A stretch of DNA of 64,000 nucleotides from assembly GCA_021029095.1 (NCBI GenBank), contig JAJOHG010000033.1:248001-312000 (forward strand), read 5' to 3'. Each line of letters starts with the position of its first letter. Positions within the stretch are counted from its first letter, which is position 1. Origin of the DNA: Phellopilus nigrolimitatus. Lineage: Eukaryota; Basidiomycota; Agaricomycetes; Hymenochaetales; Hymenochaetaceae. Positions 63,141-64,000 of the stretch are shown here, piece by piece. Below the pieces are notes generated by a model. That model did not search any database. It saw only the letters and a program-made list of their open reading frames with translations, and was not told the DNA's origin. A program made the position numbers and the translations under genes.

Positions 63141-64000
63141 ATGAGCACCGTCACCCCCGCCACGCTCCCCGCGCGCCCCTCCAAGCCGCCGCCCGCGGGG
63201 CCCGCCCCGCCCGCGCCCGCGCCCAACGGCGCCGCGCCGAAGCCGCACCCGCACCCCGCGCTGGGTACTGCCACGCAGCCCGCAGCCGCCGCCAACGGCG
63301 CGCCCACACAGAAGGGCGCGCCGGGCAAGAAGGGCGCCGCGAAGGCGGACACGCCCGTCGACCCGCAGGCGATGTACGAGAGCCTCAAGAGCAAGATCGC
63401 CGCGCTCGAGGAGGAGCTCAACCACGCGGACGAGGAGGAGCTCAAGTTTGGTGCGCGCTCCCTTTTCTTTTATTTTCTTTCCTGTTTGCGCTGTGGGGTG
63501 GCTCGGGCTTACGGATGTGCTGTCTGCAGCGGAGGAGGCGCAGAAGAGTGTGCGTGGCATGGAGGACAACGCCGTGCACGCGAAGTACGTCGAGCTGGTC
63601 AGTGTGCTCCGTCCGCATCCCCCGGGTTCTATTTTATCAACGCTGCCCTTTACTTCTTAGTTTGCAGAAATGAAGCGCGTCGAGCGCGACCACGCGAAGG
63701 AGAAGCAGAAACTGGTGAAGGACAAGGACACAGGTTCGCAGCCGCCTCTCAGACACCTCTTCGCGCCGAACACGCCCGCTCACGCACATGCGCCGCGCGC
63801 ACGGTGCCCCCGCCCGCAGCGAAAAGCCAGCTCACGAAGGTGAACCAGACCAAGGCGAAGCTGGAGAACCTCGCCCGGGACCTGACGAAGGTGCGTGCAT
63901 CCGCCGTTCTGTGTTTCTCGTGAACACGTCTGTTGTTCCGCGTGCCGACGTATGCGACTCTGCAGGACAACAAGAAGCTAAGAGTGAGTGCGCTTTGACA
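63141..64000 (+). CDS. Taxilin (myosin-like coiled-coil protein), 5' part
   Basis: Exons at 63141-63450, 63530-63597, 63661-63733, 63820-63890 and 63966-63983 join in phase; the gene continues past the window edge after a GTGAGT donor at 63984. The N-terminus is Pro/Ala-rich. The conserved taxilin coiled coil then begins: MYESLKSKIAALEEELNHAD, AKYVELFAEMKRVERDHAKE, KQKLVKDKDTAKSQLTKVNQ and TKAKLENLARDLTKDNKKLR. In animals taxilins bind syntaxins and take part in vesicle traffic; the fungal role is little known. Start: the first ATG (MSTVTPATLPARP), following ACCCGCAGCG. Confidence 0.88.

Noticed and set aside
1..64000. Biosynthetic gene cluster, CRISPR array, provirus or other compact novel system
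   Set aside because: No backbone synthase, clustered tailoring enzymes, spacer repeats, capsid, integrase or reverse transcriptase motifs were seen. The genes are unrelated housekeeping and signalling genes on both strands.

Overview
This window is nuclear DNA from a filamentous basidiomycete, most likely an Agaricomycete. The support is compositional and structural. Genes are split by many short GT-AG introns (mostly about 50-70 nt, often with a CTAAC/CTAAT branch site), exons can be tiny, and gene families typical of mushroom-forming fungi appear (a DUF6699-type protein, a class IV chitin synthase, an F-box gene, a long serine/proline-rich LRR-RhoGEF). No rRNA, tRNA, CRISPR or bacterial-type operon was seen. 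No gene reads as a self-contained novel system; most are housekeeping or signalling genes. I reconstructed exon joins by reading frame and phase, so the interval of each CDS covers introns too.

Left part (1-32 kb): an IPI1/TEX10-type ribosome-biogenesis gene (873-4110, +), followed by a decayed stretch carrying a second, partial copy of its 3' end (5877-6167). Next come a 1,672-residue LRR-DH-PH RhoGEF (8204-14061, +); a gene-poor stretch with a TIR-like element built from TACGG/CCGTA palindromes (16255-16931); a manganese-type CDF transporter (17340-19369, -); a secreted repetitive protein with possible kexin sites (21305-22760, +); the polyadenylation factor FIP1 (23246-25573, -); and a TBC-domain RabGAP (29844-32678, -).

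Middle (32.7-43.3 kb): three small non-autonomous inverted-repeat elements lie within 1.3 kb (33352-34613). They are followed by an ING-family PHD reader (35618-37156, +), a quinone oxidoreductase (37383-38731, -), an F-box protein (40624-42294, -) and an NR2C2AP-like discoidin-fold protein (42702-43325, +).

Right part (43-64 kb): base composition changes sharply to very high GC at third codon positions. It holds a single-pass membrane protein (43394-44518, -), a C2H2 zinc-finger regulator with a long leader (48175-49906, +), a predicted signal-peptide/TM protein (50851-51718, +), a TPR-like protein with an apparent one-base frameshift (51891-54632, -), a class IV chitin synthase (55197-59934, -), a DUF6699 protein (61101-62014, +) and the 5' part of a taxilin (63141 to the edge, +).

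The genes do not form a pathway cluster. Loose functional links exist: RhoGEF, RabGAP, taxilin and chitin synthase all bear on polarised growth, vesicle traffic and wall synthesis, but their proximity alone proves nothing. The observations most worth a second look are the duplicated IPI1 tail, start codons sitting at or across intron borders (RhoGEF, FIP1), 7-nt and 19-nt microexons, the element cluster at 33-35 kb, the palindrome-rich element at 16 kb, and the composition boundary near 42.3-43.4 kb.
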